64,000 nt of DNA, taken from NCBI RefSeq assembly GCF_963667135.1, contig NZ_OY762974.1, forward strand, positions 1,798,001 through 1,862,000, in the 5' to 3' direction. Every line of letters starts with the position of its first letter. The stretch's first letter is position 1. This document shows, in pieces, positions 56,269 through 64,000 of the stretch. The DNA is from an uncultured Macellibacteroides sp. (GTDB taxonomy: Bacteria > Bacteroidota > Bacteroidia > Bacteroidales > Tannerellaceae). Below the pieces are notes generated by a model. That model saw only the letters and a program-made list of their open reading frames with translations. It searched no databases and was not told the origin of the DNA. The translations under genes were made by a program, and so were the position numbers.

Positions 56269-56303
56269 AACAAGGAGCTATACTTTTGGTATAACTCCTT
56301 GTT
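56269..56303 (-). terminator. Terminator of the CoA-transferase gene
   Basis: AACAAGGAG-CTATA (56269-56282) pairs with TATA-ACTCCTTGTT (56290-56303) with one mismatch; a T-rich stretch follows on the minus strand. Confidence 0.7.
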
Positions 56304-56322
56304 AATGAAAATGTAATATATG

Positions 56323-57819
56323 TTACTTCTCGTATTTACTCCAGTCAACATTGTGCATATCACCACTTGCAGCAAGTTCTTCGTGAAATGCGAAACTGCA
56401 TTTAAGGTTCTGAGGAGTATGACCTTTTATGCCCATGTTCATGTAGTCAAGCAGCAATGGTCTGTAGTCCGGATGAACGCAATTGTTAATGATAGCTTCT
56501 GCACGTTGAACAGGCGACTTCCCACGCAAATCTGCAACGCCGTACTCAGTTATAATTACCTTAACGGAGTGTTCGTTATGATCTACGTGAGACACCATAG
56601 GAACAAACGCACTGATTTTTCCATCCTTGGCTGTAGAAGGAGTTGTAAAGATAGAAAGGTATGCCGAACGGGTAAAGTCTCCCGATCCACCGATTCCATT
56701 CATCATCTTTGTTCCTGATACGTGTGTAGAATTGATGTTTCCAAAGATATCCGCTTCCAAAGCTGTATTGATGGTAATTAATCCCAAACGACGTGCTACT
56801 TCAGGATTGTTAGAAATTTCCTGAGGACGAAGTATGATCTTATCTTTGAAGAAATCAAGATTAGCATATATTTCACGAATCACCTCATTGCTGACAGATA
56901 ATGAACATCCACTGGCAAATTTAACGCGACCTTCTTTCATTAACGAGATCACGGCATCCTGAATTACTTCAGTATATACATTAAATGCGGGAATATCTTT
57001 ATTTTCACCTACAGCGGCAAGTACAGCATTGGCAACATTTCCTACACCACTTTGCATAGGTAAAAATTCTTTCGGTATACGTCCGGCTTCTAATTCGCCA
57101 GCAAGAAATTTGGCAACATTGTCACCAATGGCCTTGGTTACATCGTCCAGAGGAGCAAAAGCACTTCCTTCATTCGCATTATCTGTTTCAACAACTCCAA
57201 CGATTTTGGACGGATCAACCTTGATGTAAGGCAATCCGATACGGTCTGAAGGTGTATAAATTGGTATCTCGCGACGATAAGGAGGATCCAAAGGTTCATA
57301 GATATCGTGCATACCCCTGATTTCTTTTGGATGTTTTCTGTTTAGTTCCACGATGATTTTGTCGGCCAGACGACAAATGGTAGGAGTAATCCCTACACCG
57401 CAGGTAGGAACAATCTCTCCGTCTTCAGTAACGTCTGCAGCTTCAACAATAGCTACATTAATTTTACCTAAAAATCCGTAGCGAAGACATTGAGCCAGTT
57501 CAGATAAGTGCAGATCAAAATATTGAGCTTTGTGCGCATTAAGTACCGAACGTAAATCTTTATTTGACTGGTAAGGAGTTCTGAATTTGACAGCATTGGC
57601 ACGAGCCAGTGCACCATCTAATCGATCTCCTGTAGAAGCACCGGTAAACATACCTATTTGAAAGGGATTCCCTTTAGCATGTTCTTCCGTTGCCTTTTTT
57701 GCAATAGCCTCCGGAACAGATTTTGGACATCCGGCTGGCGTAAATCCGCTGAAGCCTACATTATCGTCATGTTGCACGAAAGAGGCAGCTTCTTCAGCAG
57801 TAATGAATTTTAATGACAT
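56323..57819 (-). CDS. Succinyl-CoA:acetate CoA-transferase family protein
   Basis: A 498-residue class I CoA-transferase of the AarC/Cat1/ACH1 family. The covalent-intermediate Glu is E284 in NVYTEVIQDA; the glycine-rich GVGNVANAVL and AADVTEDGEIVPTCGVGITP are also typical. It swaps CoA between succinate, acetate or propionate. In Bacteroidales this fits the final step of acetate or propionate production; the exact acyl pair is not decidable from sequence. It is monocistronic between the pst operon and a small membrane gene. Confidence 0.93.
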   Translation of the reverse strand: MSLKFITAEEAASFVQHDDNVGFSGFTPAGCPKSVPEAIAKKATEEHAKGNPFQIGMFTGASTGDRLDGALARANAVKFRTPYQSNKDLRSVLNAHKAQYFDLHLSELAQCLRYGFLGKINVAIVEAADVTEDGEIVPTCGVGITPTICRLADKIIVELNRKHPKEIRGMHDIYEPLDPPYRREIPIYTPSDRIGLPYIKVDPSKIVGVVETDNANEGSAFAPLDDVTKAIGDNVAKFLAGELEAGRIPKEFLPMQSGVGNVANAVLAAVGENKDIPAFNVYTEVIQDAVISLMKEGRVKFASGCSLSVSNEVIREIYANLDFFKDKIILRPQEISNNPEVARRLGLITINTALEADIFGNINSTHVSGTKMMNGIGGSGDFTRSAYLSIFTTPSTAKDGKISAFVPMVSHVDHNEHSVKVIITEYGVADLRGKSPVQRAEAIINNCVHPDYRPLLLDYMNMGIKGHTPQNLKCSFAFHEELAASGDMHNVDWSKYEK

Positions 57820-57891
57820 GATATTGTTATTTAGTTATATATATATTAGATTTCAATTTTGCGACGCAAAGTTATTAAAAAGAGCTGGTAT

Positions 57892-58329
57892 TCAATACTT
57901 GCGGTTGAAAATTTCAGAATAAATAATAGCCTTTTTTATTTCGTCCGGATCAGAAAAAGAGAGATTCGGTATAGCGCTGTGTTCTTCCTCCTCTTGCATC
58001 GTTAACGGAGCTGTCGGAATAGTTTTTGTAAGCTTACTTTCGGTGTTAAGGAAGGGAGAGGGAGCCAGACGCTGTTTCTCCTTTACTTTCATGGCAGGCC
58101 TTGTTGCCGGCATGGGAACTTGTGCGGGTTTAGGTTTTCCTTCCTGCATCTCTTCCAGCATTTCCCAAAAGCTCTTTTCAGGAGCTTTTTCCTGTTCGGG
58201 CACTATATCTCTGTCCGGTTGTCCAAGTACTTCGGACGGACGTTTTTTTTTCTTGCCTGAACCAAGCAATCCGCTTACGGCTGCGATTATTAAAAAAACA
58301 ATGTAGAGCCAATCTCCCAGGTTATCCAT
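57892..58329 (-). CDS. Small membrane-anchored protein, unknown function
   Basis: A 145-residue protein with one N-terminal membrane helix (about 6-23, LYIVFLIIAAVSGLLG), a KKKKRPSEV basic anchor on the cytoplasmic side and a long polar, Pro/Glu-rich tail that looks disordered (GKPKPAQVPMPATRPAMKVK) before a short helical end (DPDEIKKAIIYSEIFNRKY). Small proteins of this layout are common in Bacteroidales; function unknown. Confidence 0.7.
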   Translation of the reverse strand: MDNLGDWLYIVFLIIAAVSGLLGSGKKKKRPSEVLGQPDRDIVPEQEKAPEKSFWEMLEEMQEGKPKPAQVPMPATRPAMKVKEKQRLAPSPFLNTESKLTKTIPTAPLTMQEEEEHSAIPNLSFSDPDEIKKAIIYSEIFNRKY

Positions 58330-58386
58330 AAACTTTGATTATTTTTGCACCTCAAATGTAAGAAGAAAAAATGAATATTCATAAAT

Positions 58387-58422
58387 GAAAAAAAATAAGG
58401 GTAACTTCGCAGCCACCCTTAT
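58387..58422 (-). terminator. Intrinsic terminator of a candidate minus-strand RNA
   Basis: On the minus strand an ATAAGGGT/ACCCTTAT stem (58422-58415 with 58402-58395) is followed by a T-rich run. No annotated minus-strand gene lies immediately upstream. Confidence 0.7.
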
Positions 58423-58468
58423 CTTGTAATTAACCAAAACCTTAACTATGAAAAAATTTACGTTTTTC
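58387..58468 (-). ncRNA. Candidate small RNA (about 80 nt)
   Basis: A consensus promoter (TTTG at 58504-58501, 19-base spacer, TAATTTTG at 58481-58474, minus strand) predicts transcription from about 58468. A strong intrinsic terminator ends it near 58387. The transcript has no coding potential of note. It lies between the small membrane gene and miaB. Prediction only; its targets are unknown. Confidence 0.45.
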
Positions 58469-58531
58469 ATAGGCAAAATTAGAAGAATGGTTTTTATTTA
58501 CAAAGGGTTTTGTCCGTTTTTTTATACGTAA
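58448..58531 (+). CDS. Possible 27-codon leader ORF upstream of miaB
   Basis: ATG at 58448 to TAA at 58529-58531, 27 codons starting MKKFTFFIGK, basic and hydrophobic, ending 33 bases before miaB. It overlaps the predicted small RNA on the opposite strand. There is no independent evidence of translation, and it may be chance. Confidence 0.2.
   Translation: MKKFTFFIGKIRRMVFIYKGFCPFFYT
58474..58504 (-). promoter_or_regulatory. Consensus promoter of the candidate small RNA
   Basis: TTTG (58504-58501), a 19-base spacer and TAATTTTG (58481-58474) match the Bacteroidetes consensus exactly, on the strand opposite miaB. Confidence 0.55.
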
Positions 58532-58564
58532 CCAGTTGTTTTATATATTTTTAATAGATATTGT

Positions 58565-59956
58565 ATGAGTAATGAAACGAAAGGCGCGGACTTAAAATCT
58601 GCTACCGAAAACGTAGAACGTAAGTTGTTTATTGAAACCTATGGTTGCCAGATGAACGTGGCCGACAGTGAGGTTGTTGCATCCATCATGGAAATGGATG
58701 GCTATGCCGTGACAAATCGAATTGAGGATGCTGATGCTATCTTTGTGAACACCTGCTCTGTGAGAGACAATGCTGAGCAAAAGGTTTTGGGGAGGTTACA
58801 GTATTTCCAGTCTTTGAAGCGGAAAAAGAAGTCGCTTATTATTGGCGTGTTAGGCTGTATGGCCGAGCGTGTAAGGGAAGAACTTATTAAAGAACATGGC
58901 GTTGACTTGGTGGTAGGTCCGGATTCATACATGGACCTTCCGAATTTGGTCGGAGCTGTTGAGCATGGAGAGAAAGCCATTAATGTAGAGCTTTCAACCC
59001 AGGAGACGTACAAAGATGTAATTCCTTTGAAAGTAGGGGGAGTTCATATTTCAGGATTTATATCCATAATGCGCGGATGTAATAATTTTTGCACTTATTG
59101 CATTGTTCCTTATACACGCGGTCGCGAACGTAGTCGCGATGTAGATAGCATTTTAAATGAATTGCGCGATATGCGCGACAAAGGTTTTCGTGAAGTAACT
59201 CTTTTGGGCCAGAATGTAAATTCTTATTCGTTCCAGAAAGACGATGAGCAAATTACTTTTCCAATGCTACTCGAAAAGGTAGCGCTTGAAGCCCCGGATA
59301 TGCGTATTCGCTTTACCACATCTCATCCCAAGGACATGAGCGACGACACGTTGAAGGTAATGGCACAGTATCCTAATTTGTGTAAGCATATACATTTGCC
59401 AGCACAATCAGGTAGCTCAAGGATTTTACAGGTTATGAACCGAAAATATACGCGTGAGTGGTATCTTGGTCGTATAGCATCCATCCGAAGGATATTGCCT
59501 GATTGTGCAATTTCAACCGATCTCTTCAGTGGATTCCACTCTGAAACTCAAGAGGAATATGAAGAAACACTATCGTTGATGCGTGAAGTTGGATACGATT
59601 CGGCTTTCATGTTCAAGTATTCAGAACGTCCGGGTACATTTGCTGCCAAAAATCTGGAAGATAATATACCGGAAGATGAAAAAATTCGTCGCCTTCAGGG
59701 CATGATTGATCTGCAGAATAAGCTTTCTGAAGAAAGTAACCTGAGGGATGTGGGAAAAGTTTTTGAAGTCCTTGTCGAAGGATTCTCAAAACGTTCCCGA
59801 GAACAACTATTTGGCAGAACAGGACAGAATAAGGTTGTCATCTTCGATAAGCAGAATTTTAAAGTCGGACAATTTGTTTCCGTTCGGGTAACCGGTGCTT
59901 CTTCGGCAACTTTGTTTGGTATACCAGTGGAAGAGGAGTCTGACAATAACATATAA
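58565..59956 (+). CDS. miaB: tRNA-2-methylthio-N6-isopentenyladenosine synthase
   Basis: A 463-residue methylthiotransferase. The N-terminal UPF0004 domain has cluster cysteines C28 (YGCQMN), C64 and C98; the radical-SAM domain has C172, C176 and C179 (CNNFCTYC); a C-terminal TRAM domain ends the protein. It adds a methylthio group at A37 of tRNAs already carrying i6A. YGCQMN and length favour MiaB over MtaB or RimO. The gene begins 33 bases after a small leader ORF candidate. Confidence 0.95.
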   Translation: MSNETKGADLKSATENVERKLFIETYGCQMNVADSEVVASIMEMDGYAVTNRIEDADAIFVNTCSVRDNAEQKVLGRLQYFQSLKRKKKSLIIGVLGCMAERVREELIKEHGVDLVVGPDSYMDLPNLVGAVEHGEKAINVELSTQETYKDVIPLKVGGVHISGFISIMRGCNNFCTYCIVPYTRGRERSRDVDSILNELRDMRDKGFREVTLLGQNVNSYSFQKDDEQITFPMLLEKVALEAPDMRIRFTTSHPKDMSDDTLKVMAQYPNLCKHIHLPAQSGSSRILQVMNRKYTREWYLGRIASIRRILPDCAISTDLFSGFHSETQEEYEETLSLMREVGYDSAFMFKYSERPGTFAAKNLEDNIPEDEKIRRLQGMIDLQNKLSEESNLRDVGKVFEVLVEGFSKRSREQLFGRTGQNKVVIFDKQNFKVGQFVSVRVTGASSATLFGIPVEEESDNNI

Positions 59957-60083
59957 TAGAATGTTAAAGAAACGCAAAGGGCTGCATAGTTTGTAAATTA
60001 TTCGTTCTTTTGCACAAAATTTAGGGGGTGTGTTCTCTGAACGCACCTTCTTGATTTATTTAACTCTAATTAGGAATAAACTG

Positions 60084-60962
60084 ATGACTGAAAATAAGAA
60101 ATTTACGACTGTCTCTTTCTTTAATTCTCGCCTTACATCCGTAATTAGTATTGCGTTGGTTCTCTTTTTATTAGGTTTGATTTTTCTAATGGGCCTAATG
60201 GGGGATACCCTTTCCCGCTTTGTAAAAGAGAATATCACTTTCTCCGTAGTGTTGAAAGATAACGTTCGCGAGGCGGAAGTTAAACGTATGCAAAAACGCC
60301 TGGAAGCGGAACCGTTTATCAAGTCGGCCGAATATATTTCTAAGGAACAGGCTTCCAAAGAACTGGAAGAAGAGCTGGGGGAACGTCCGGAAACATTTCT
60401 GGGTTTTAATCCCTTACAAGCATCTCTTGAGGTGAAGCTGAATTCAGAATACGCAAATCCGGATAGCTTGCAACTTATCGAAAAGAAGATAAAGACATAT
60501 ACGAATGTATCTGAACTTTTGTACAGGAAAGACATGATGGAGATTGTGAACGATAATATGAAACGAATTGGAATTATTTTACTATCCCTGGCGGTGGTTC
60601 TGATGATTATTTCTTTCGTTTTGATAAGCAACACCATCAGGTTGCTTATTTATTCCAAACGATTTCTTATACATACGATGAAATTAGTGGGAGCCACTCC
60701 CGGATTTATAAGACGACCGTTTATGATATACAATATGGTTAGCGGACTTTTTGCCGCAATTCTGGCCATACTTATGTTAATGGGTGCCTTATATTACCTT
60801 CAGCAGGAATTGTCCGGTTTTATTGATTTACTTAATACAGATGCCTTGTTACTCGTTTTTGCTGCCGTACTGATACTCGGAATAATGCTCTCTTTGATTG
60901 CAACGTTCTTTGCGGTAAACAAATACCTGAGGATGGGTGTTGATAAATTGTATTACATATAA
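60084..60962 (+). CDS. ftsX: Cell-division ABC permease FtsX
   Basis: A 292-residue protein from the ATG at 60084 (MTENKKFTTV); a GTG at 60030 would add 18 residues and lie within a hairpin, so I reject it. It has four membrane helices: one after the N-terminus, then a periplasmic domain (about 50-150), then three near the C-terminus, with the FtsX-typical MKLVGATPGFIRRPFM. With FtsE it activates peptidoglycan hydrolases in septal wall remodelling. ftsE is not adjacent, so it must be elsewhere. Confidence 0.92.
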   Translation: MTENKKFTTVSFFNSRLTSVISIALVLFLLGLIFLMGLMGDTLSRFVKENITFSVVLKDNVREAEVKRMQKRLEAEPFIKSAEYISKEQASKELEEELGERPETFLGFNPLQASLEVKLNSEYANPDSLQLIEKKIKTYTNVSELLYRKDMMEIVNDNMKRIGIILLSLAVVLMIISFVLISNTIRLLIYSKRFLIHTMKLVGATPGFIRRPFMIYNMVSGLFAAILAILMLMGALYYLQQELSGFIDLLNTDALLLVFAAVLILGIMLSLIATFFAVNKYLRMGVDKLYYI

Positions 60963-60978
60963 TAAGAAATATATCAAG

Positions 60979-61218
60979 ATGGCTAAAAGAGATTTTGCTT
61001 TTGGAAAGGAAAATTTTATCCTTATTGCGGTGGCAATTGCTTTCATTGTAGTTGGGTTTGTTTTAATGGGTGGAGGGGCCTCTGAGGATGGCGTATCTTT
61101 TAATCCGGAAATATTCAGTACCCGCCGTATCGTTGTGGCGCCAGTAATCACAATAATCGGCTTTGTTGCGATGATCTATGCAATTGTTCATAAACCCAAA
61201 AATAACGAGCAGCAGTAA
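60979..61218 (+). CDS. DUF3098 family membrane protein
   Basis: A 79-residue protein from the ATG at 60979 (MAKRDFAFGKENF), the family's usual opening. Two membrane helices (about 13-32 and 52-72) enclose a short loop with FNPEIFSTRRI. An upstream in-frame ATG at 60937 overlaps ftsX and is unlikely. DUF3098 genes in Bacteroidota commonly sit between ftsX and uppP, as here; function unknown. uppP begins directly after the stop. Confidence 0.85.
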   Translation: MAKRDFAFGKENFILIAVAIAFIVVGFVLMGGGASEDGVSFNPEIFSTRRIVVAPVITIIGFVAMIYAIVHKPKNNEQQ

Positions 61219-62100
61219 ATGAATATTATAGAGGCAATTATTATTGCCATTGTTGAAGGGTTGACCGAGTTCTTGCCGGTATCATCTACCGGACATATGA
61301 TTATTACTCAAAATATGCTTGGAATACAGAGCACCGATTTTGTAAAGGCGTTTACTGTTATAATACAGTTCGGAGCAATACTTTCGGTGGTTTGTTTGTA
61401 CTGGAACCGGTTTTTTCGTCTGAATAAATGTACCATATTTGACCAGAAGGCAGTGGAAGGAAAGTCCGGCTTCTCTAAATGGGCTGTTTATGGGAAAAGA
61501 TTTTTGTATAAGTTCGACTTTTACTGGAAGTTGCTGGTTGCTTTTTTGCCAGCTGCAGTAATTGGATTTCTATTCAGCGATGACATCGATTCCATGCTCG
61601 AAAATGTATGGGTAGTGGCAGTAATGCTTGTATTGGGAGGTGTTTTCATGTTATTTGTGGACAAGCTTTTCAATAAAGGTGAAAAAGAAGAGATAACAGA
61701 AAAGAAAGCTTTATATATAGGATTTTTTCAGTGTATAGCTATGATACCGGGAGTTTCACGCTCTATGTCTACGATAGTGGGAGGAATGACACAGGGTTTG
61801 TCTCGCAAAACCGCGGCAGAGTTTTCTTTCTTTCTGGCTGTACCAACCATGTTTGCTGCTACGGCATATAAACTGCTAAAACTTATATTGGAGCCTGGCG
61901 GACTGGCTATTTTGAACGAAAACGCGGCTATATTGGTTATAGGTAATGTAGTTGCGTTTGTTGTTGCCTTACTGGCAATTAAATTCTTTATCGGGTTCGT
62001 TACCAGATATGGATTCAAGGCTTTTGGATACTATCGTATAATTGTAGGTGGTATTATTCTGGTGATGATGTTGATGGGATATAACTTAGAAATTGTTTAA
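61219..62100 (+). CDS. uppP: Undecaprenyl-diphosphate phosphatase
   Basis: A 293-residue integral membrane protein with about eight helices. Active-site motifs are [19 protein letters not shown] and [20 protein letters not shown]. It recycles the lipid carrier for peptidoglycan and surface glycans by removing a phosphate from undecaprenyl diphosphate; loss or overexpression of this family affects bacitracin tolerance. Its start is immediately after the DUF3098 stop, and its own stop overlaps truB by one base. Confidence 0.95.
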   Translation: MNIIEAIIIAIVEGLTEFLPVSSTGHMIITQNMLGIQSTDFVKAFTVIIQFGAILSVVCLYWNRFFRLNKCTIFDQKAVEGKSGFSKWAVYGKRFLYKFDFYWKLLVAFLPAAVIGFLFSDDIDSMLENVWVVAVMLVLGGVFMLFVDKLFNKGEKEEITEKKALYIGFFQCIAMIPGVSRSMSTIVGGMTQGLSRKTAAEFSFFLAVPTMFAATAYKLLKLILEPGGLAILNENAAILVIGNVVAFVVALLAIKFFIGFVTRYGFKAFGYYRIIVGGIILVMMLMGYNLEIV

Positions 62101-62804
62101 TGGATTTTATAGAAGGAGAAGTTCTCTATTTTAATAAGCCGCTGCGGTGGACATCATTTGATTTGGTGAACAAGTTTCGATACAAGCTATCGAAGAAACT
62201 GCGTGTCAAGAAAATTAAAGTAGGACATGCCGGCACGTTGGACCCTCTGGCTACCGGGGTAATGATTATCTGTACAGGACGGGCAACCAAGCGGATCGAG
62301 GAGTTTCAGTATCAGACAAAAGAATATGTGGCTACGCTTAAATTGGGTGAAACCACACCGTCTTTTGATTTGGAGAAAGAGGTGGATGGAGTTTATCCGA
62401 CTGAACATATCACCAAAACTATGGTTGATGAAGTTTTGTTGTCATTTGTGGGAAAGATACAGCAGGTGCCTCCTGTTTTTTCGGCTTGCAAGGTTGATGG
62501 AAAACGAGCCTACGAACTTGCTCGTAAAGGAGAAGAGGTCGAATTAAAGGCAAAAACACTGGTAATTGATGAGATAGAACTCTTATTATGTGAGTTGCCT
62601 GTTATTAAGATACGTGTTGTCTGTAGTAAAGGCACCTACATTCGGGCATTGGCCCGTGATATCGGTGTAGCATTAAATTCCGGGGCTCATCTCATTGGGC
62701 TTGAACGTACTCGCATTGGCGATGTTACCCTGGATCAATGTATGAATGCAGAGGATATCGATGCGTTTTTAGAAAAAGAAGTGATAATAATAAATGAAAA
62801 TTAA
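62100..62804 (+). CDS. truB: tRNA pseudouridine-55 synthase
   Basis: A 234-residue TruB-family enzyme. The catalytic Asp lies in GHAGTLDPLATGVMIIC; other motifs are KPLRWTSFDLV, PPVFSACKVDGKRAYELARKG and VVCSKGTYIRALARDIG. It forms pseudouridine at position 55 of tRNAs. The C-terminal PUA extension of E. coli TruB is missing, giving the short form. Its ATG overlaps the uppP stop (TAATG). Confidence 0.96.
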   Translation: MDFIEGEVLYFNKPLRWTSFDLVNKFRYKLSKKLRVKKIKVGHAGTLDPLATGVMIICTGRATKRIEEFQYQTKEYVATLKLGETTPSFDLEKEVDGVYPTEHITKTMVDEVLLSFVGKIQQVPPVFSACKVDGKRAYELARKGEEVELKAKTLVIDEIELLLCELPVIKIRVVCSKGTYIRALARDIGVALNSGAHLIGLERTRIGDVTLDQCMNAEDIDAFLEKEVIIINEN

Positions 62805-62816
62805 TATACTAGTAGT

Positions 62817-63866
62817 ATGAAGCTTTCTAAATTCAAATTTAATTTACCGTCCGAGCTGATTGCCATGCAACCATCCAAGAACAGAGATGAATCCAGATTA
62901 ATGGTAATTCATCGTAAAACGGGGGAAATTGAGCACAGAGTCTTCAAAGACATCCTTGAGTATTTTGGACCGAAGGATGTTTTCATCTTTAACGACACAA
63001 AGGTATTTCCTGCGCGTTTATATGGTAACAAGGAAAAGACTGGAGCCCGCATCGAAGTTTTTTTGTTGCGTGAATTGAATGAAGAGCTCAGATTATGGGA
63101 TGTATTGGTAGATCCGGCCCGTAAAATTCGTATCGGAAATAAATTGTATTTTGGTGAAGACGATTCCATGGTTGCCGAAGTAATTGATAATACGACATCC
63201 CGCGGACGTACGTTGCGTTTTTTGTTTGACGGAAATCATGATGAGTTTAAAAAAGCATTGTATGCTTTAGGCGAAACTCCCCTGCCAAAGTACATTGAAC
63301 GCGAAGTGGAGTCTGACGACGAACACCGTTATCAGAATATTTATGCTACGCAGGAAGGTGCTGTTGTTGCTCCTGCTGCAGGGCTTCATTTTAGTCGTGA
63401 GCTGATGAAACGTCTCGAAATAAAGGACTGTCGTTTTGCTTTCCTTACGGTACATTCGGGTTTGGGTAACTTCCGCGAAATTGATGTGGAAGATCTTACC
63501 AAGCATAAGATGGATTCGGAACAGATGGTAGTAAATGCTGAGGTTGTAAAAATAGTGAATGAGGCTAAGGATAACAACAATCAGATATGCGCAGTTGGAA
63601 CTTCTGTGATGCGTGCTATTGAAACTGCCGTAAGTACGGACGGGCACCTGAAAGAGTTTGAAGGGTGGACCAACAAGTTTATTTTTCCTCCTTACGACTT
63701 TAGTGTGGCCAACAGCATGGTTACCAATTTTCATATGCCGCTTTCAACCCTGTTGATGCTTACGGCTTCATTTGGTGGTTATGATATGATTATGGATGCC
63801 TACGATTTGGCGATGAAAGAAAAATACCGGTTTGGCGCTTATGGCGATGCCATGCTGATTATCTGA
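62817..63866 (+). CDS. queA: S-adenosylmethionine:tRNA ribosyltransferase-isomerase
   Basis: A 349-residue enzyme of the queuosine pathway. Signatures are [53 protein letters not shown] and the C-terminal [15 protein letters not shown]. It moves the ribosyl part of SAM to preQ1 at tRNA position 34. It lies 12 bases after truB in a run of tRNA-modification and lipid-carrier genes. No preQ1 riboswitch was seen in this operon. Confidence 0.96.
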   Translation: MKLSKFKFNLPSELIAMQPSKNRDESRLMVIHRKTGEIEHRVFKDILEYFGPKDVFIFNDTKVFPARLYGNKEKTGARIEVFLLRELNEELRLWDVLVDPARKIRIGNKLYFGEDDSMVAEVIDNTTSRGRTLRFLFDGNHDEFKKALYALGETPLPKYIEREVESDDEHRYQNIYATQEGAVVAPAAGLHFSRELMKRLEIKDCRFAFLTVHSGLGNFREIDVEDLTKHKMDSEQMVVNAEVVKIVNEAKDNNNQICAVGTSVMRAIETAVSTDGHLKEFEGWTNKFIFPPYDFSVANSMVTNFHMPLSTLLMLTASFGGYDMIMDAYDLAMKEKYRFGAYGDAMLII

Positions 63867-63872
63867 TTTTGA

Positions 63873-64000
63873 ATGGCAATTGTATATTTTGGTTTAGGAA
63901 CGAATATGGGCGACAAGCGGAATAATATGATTACCGCTGTAGCTCTTTTGTCAGAAAGGGTGGGGAATATCCTCGCCCTTTCTGATTTATATGAAACAAC
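63873..64000 (+). CDS. folK: HPPK (FolK), truncated by window end
   Basis: The first 42 codons are visible. They open MAIVYFGLGTNMGDKRNNMI and continue with LSDLYET, the hallmark start of 6-hydroxymethyl-dihydropterin pyrophosphokinase (YLGLGSNxGDR). It activates pterin for folate synthesis. It begins 6 bases after queA, so it is probably the next gene of the same operon. The rest of the protein lies outside the window. Confidence 0.85.
   Translation, partial: MAIVYFGLGTNMGDKRNNMITAVALLSERVGNILALSDLYET

Noticed and set aside
60030-60083. GTG start for ftsX
   Set aside because: It lies within a small hairpin (60027-60047) and the ATG at 60084 gives the usual FtsX N-terminus.
60937-60978. Upstream start for DUF3098
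   Set aside because: It overlaps ftsX, and the ATG at 60979 gives the standard MAKRDFAFGKENF opening.

Overview
The window is chromosomal DNA of a Bacteroidota member, most likely order Bacteroidales (Parabacteroides/Tannerellaceae or a near relative; the genus is an inference). The evidence is the TAnnTTTG-type -7 promoter boxes seen upstream of many genes, TonB-dependent outer-membrane proteins, a BtuG-type surface lipoprotein, Bacteroidales families (DUF4924, DUF3098, DUF3822) and a succinate/acetate CoA-transferase. I found no tRNA, rRNA, CRISPR array, insertion sequence or prophage. Gene content is mostly core, with a few accessory islands.

Layout. 1-2250 (minus): truncated TamB/AsmA-like gene and a stand-alone TonB-plug protein. 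2338-6877 (plus): promoter, cobalamin riboswitch, then btuB-like receptor, btuG-like beta-propeller lipoprotein and btuF-like binding protein. 6932-6997: three tandem 22-bp palindrome-bearing repeats. 7111-11606: carB (minus, with a terminator-like hairpin in its leader) and trpS (plus). 11692-18238: a sensory and redox region with an outer-membrane protein, a hybrid histidine kinase whose PAS region holds four cysteines, a hemerythrin-like di-iron protein, a LuxR regulator with a non-phosphorylatable receiver, and a nitronate monooxygenase-like flavoprotein. 18396-20533: pstS and an OprP-type porin. 20872-30988: purL, a LysE exporter, a CBM9-like protein, an MBL hydrolase, a short Mur-ligase-like protein, DUF4924, rfbD and prfC. 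31087-34518: DUF6249-like membrane gene, divergent ECF sigma factor with membrane partner, then rpsA. 34571-34981: a structured gene-free stretch with a long inverted repeat. 34982-42987: yjjG, coiled-coil lipoprotein, rsmI, helicase, DUF3822, rsmD and cls. 43146-52494: a large TonB-type protein, GH123, an MsbA-like exporter and a GH95 fucosidase. 52554-57819: phoU-pstB-pstA-pstC and the CoA-transferase. 57892-64000: small membrane gene, candidate sRNA, miaB, ftsX, DUF3098, uppP, truB, queA and a truncated folK.

How the genes work together. Phosphate uptake is split over two loci 34 kb apart (oprP-pstS and pstCAB-phoU). Both start with the same 11-bp-phased heptamer operator (plus strand RTTACAR), placed in the same register relative to a shared GTTAYTTTGC promoter box. 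PstC carries a PstS-like periplasmic insertion that has lost the phosphate-binding loop. The ECF sigma gene and the divergent DUF6249-like gene share the motif TGTAACC-N15-CGTC, which suggests a small autoregulated membrane-stress regulon. Two intergenic stretches (minus strand near 15383-15514 and 58387-58468) pair a consensus Bacteroidetes promoter with an intrinsic terminator and no gene between, so they are candidate sRNAs. All functional assignments come from reading the sequence; no database search was run.
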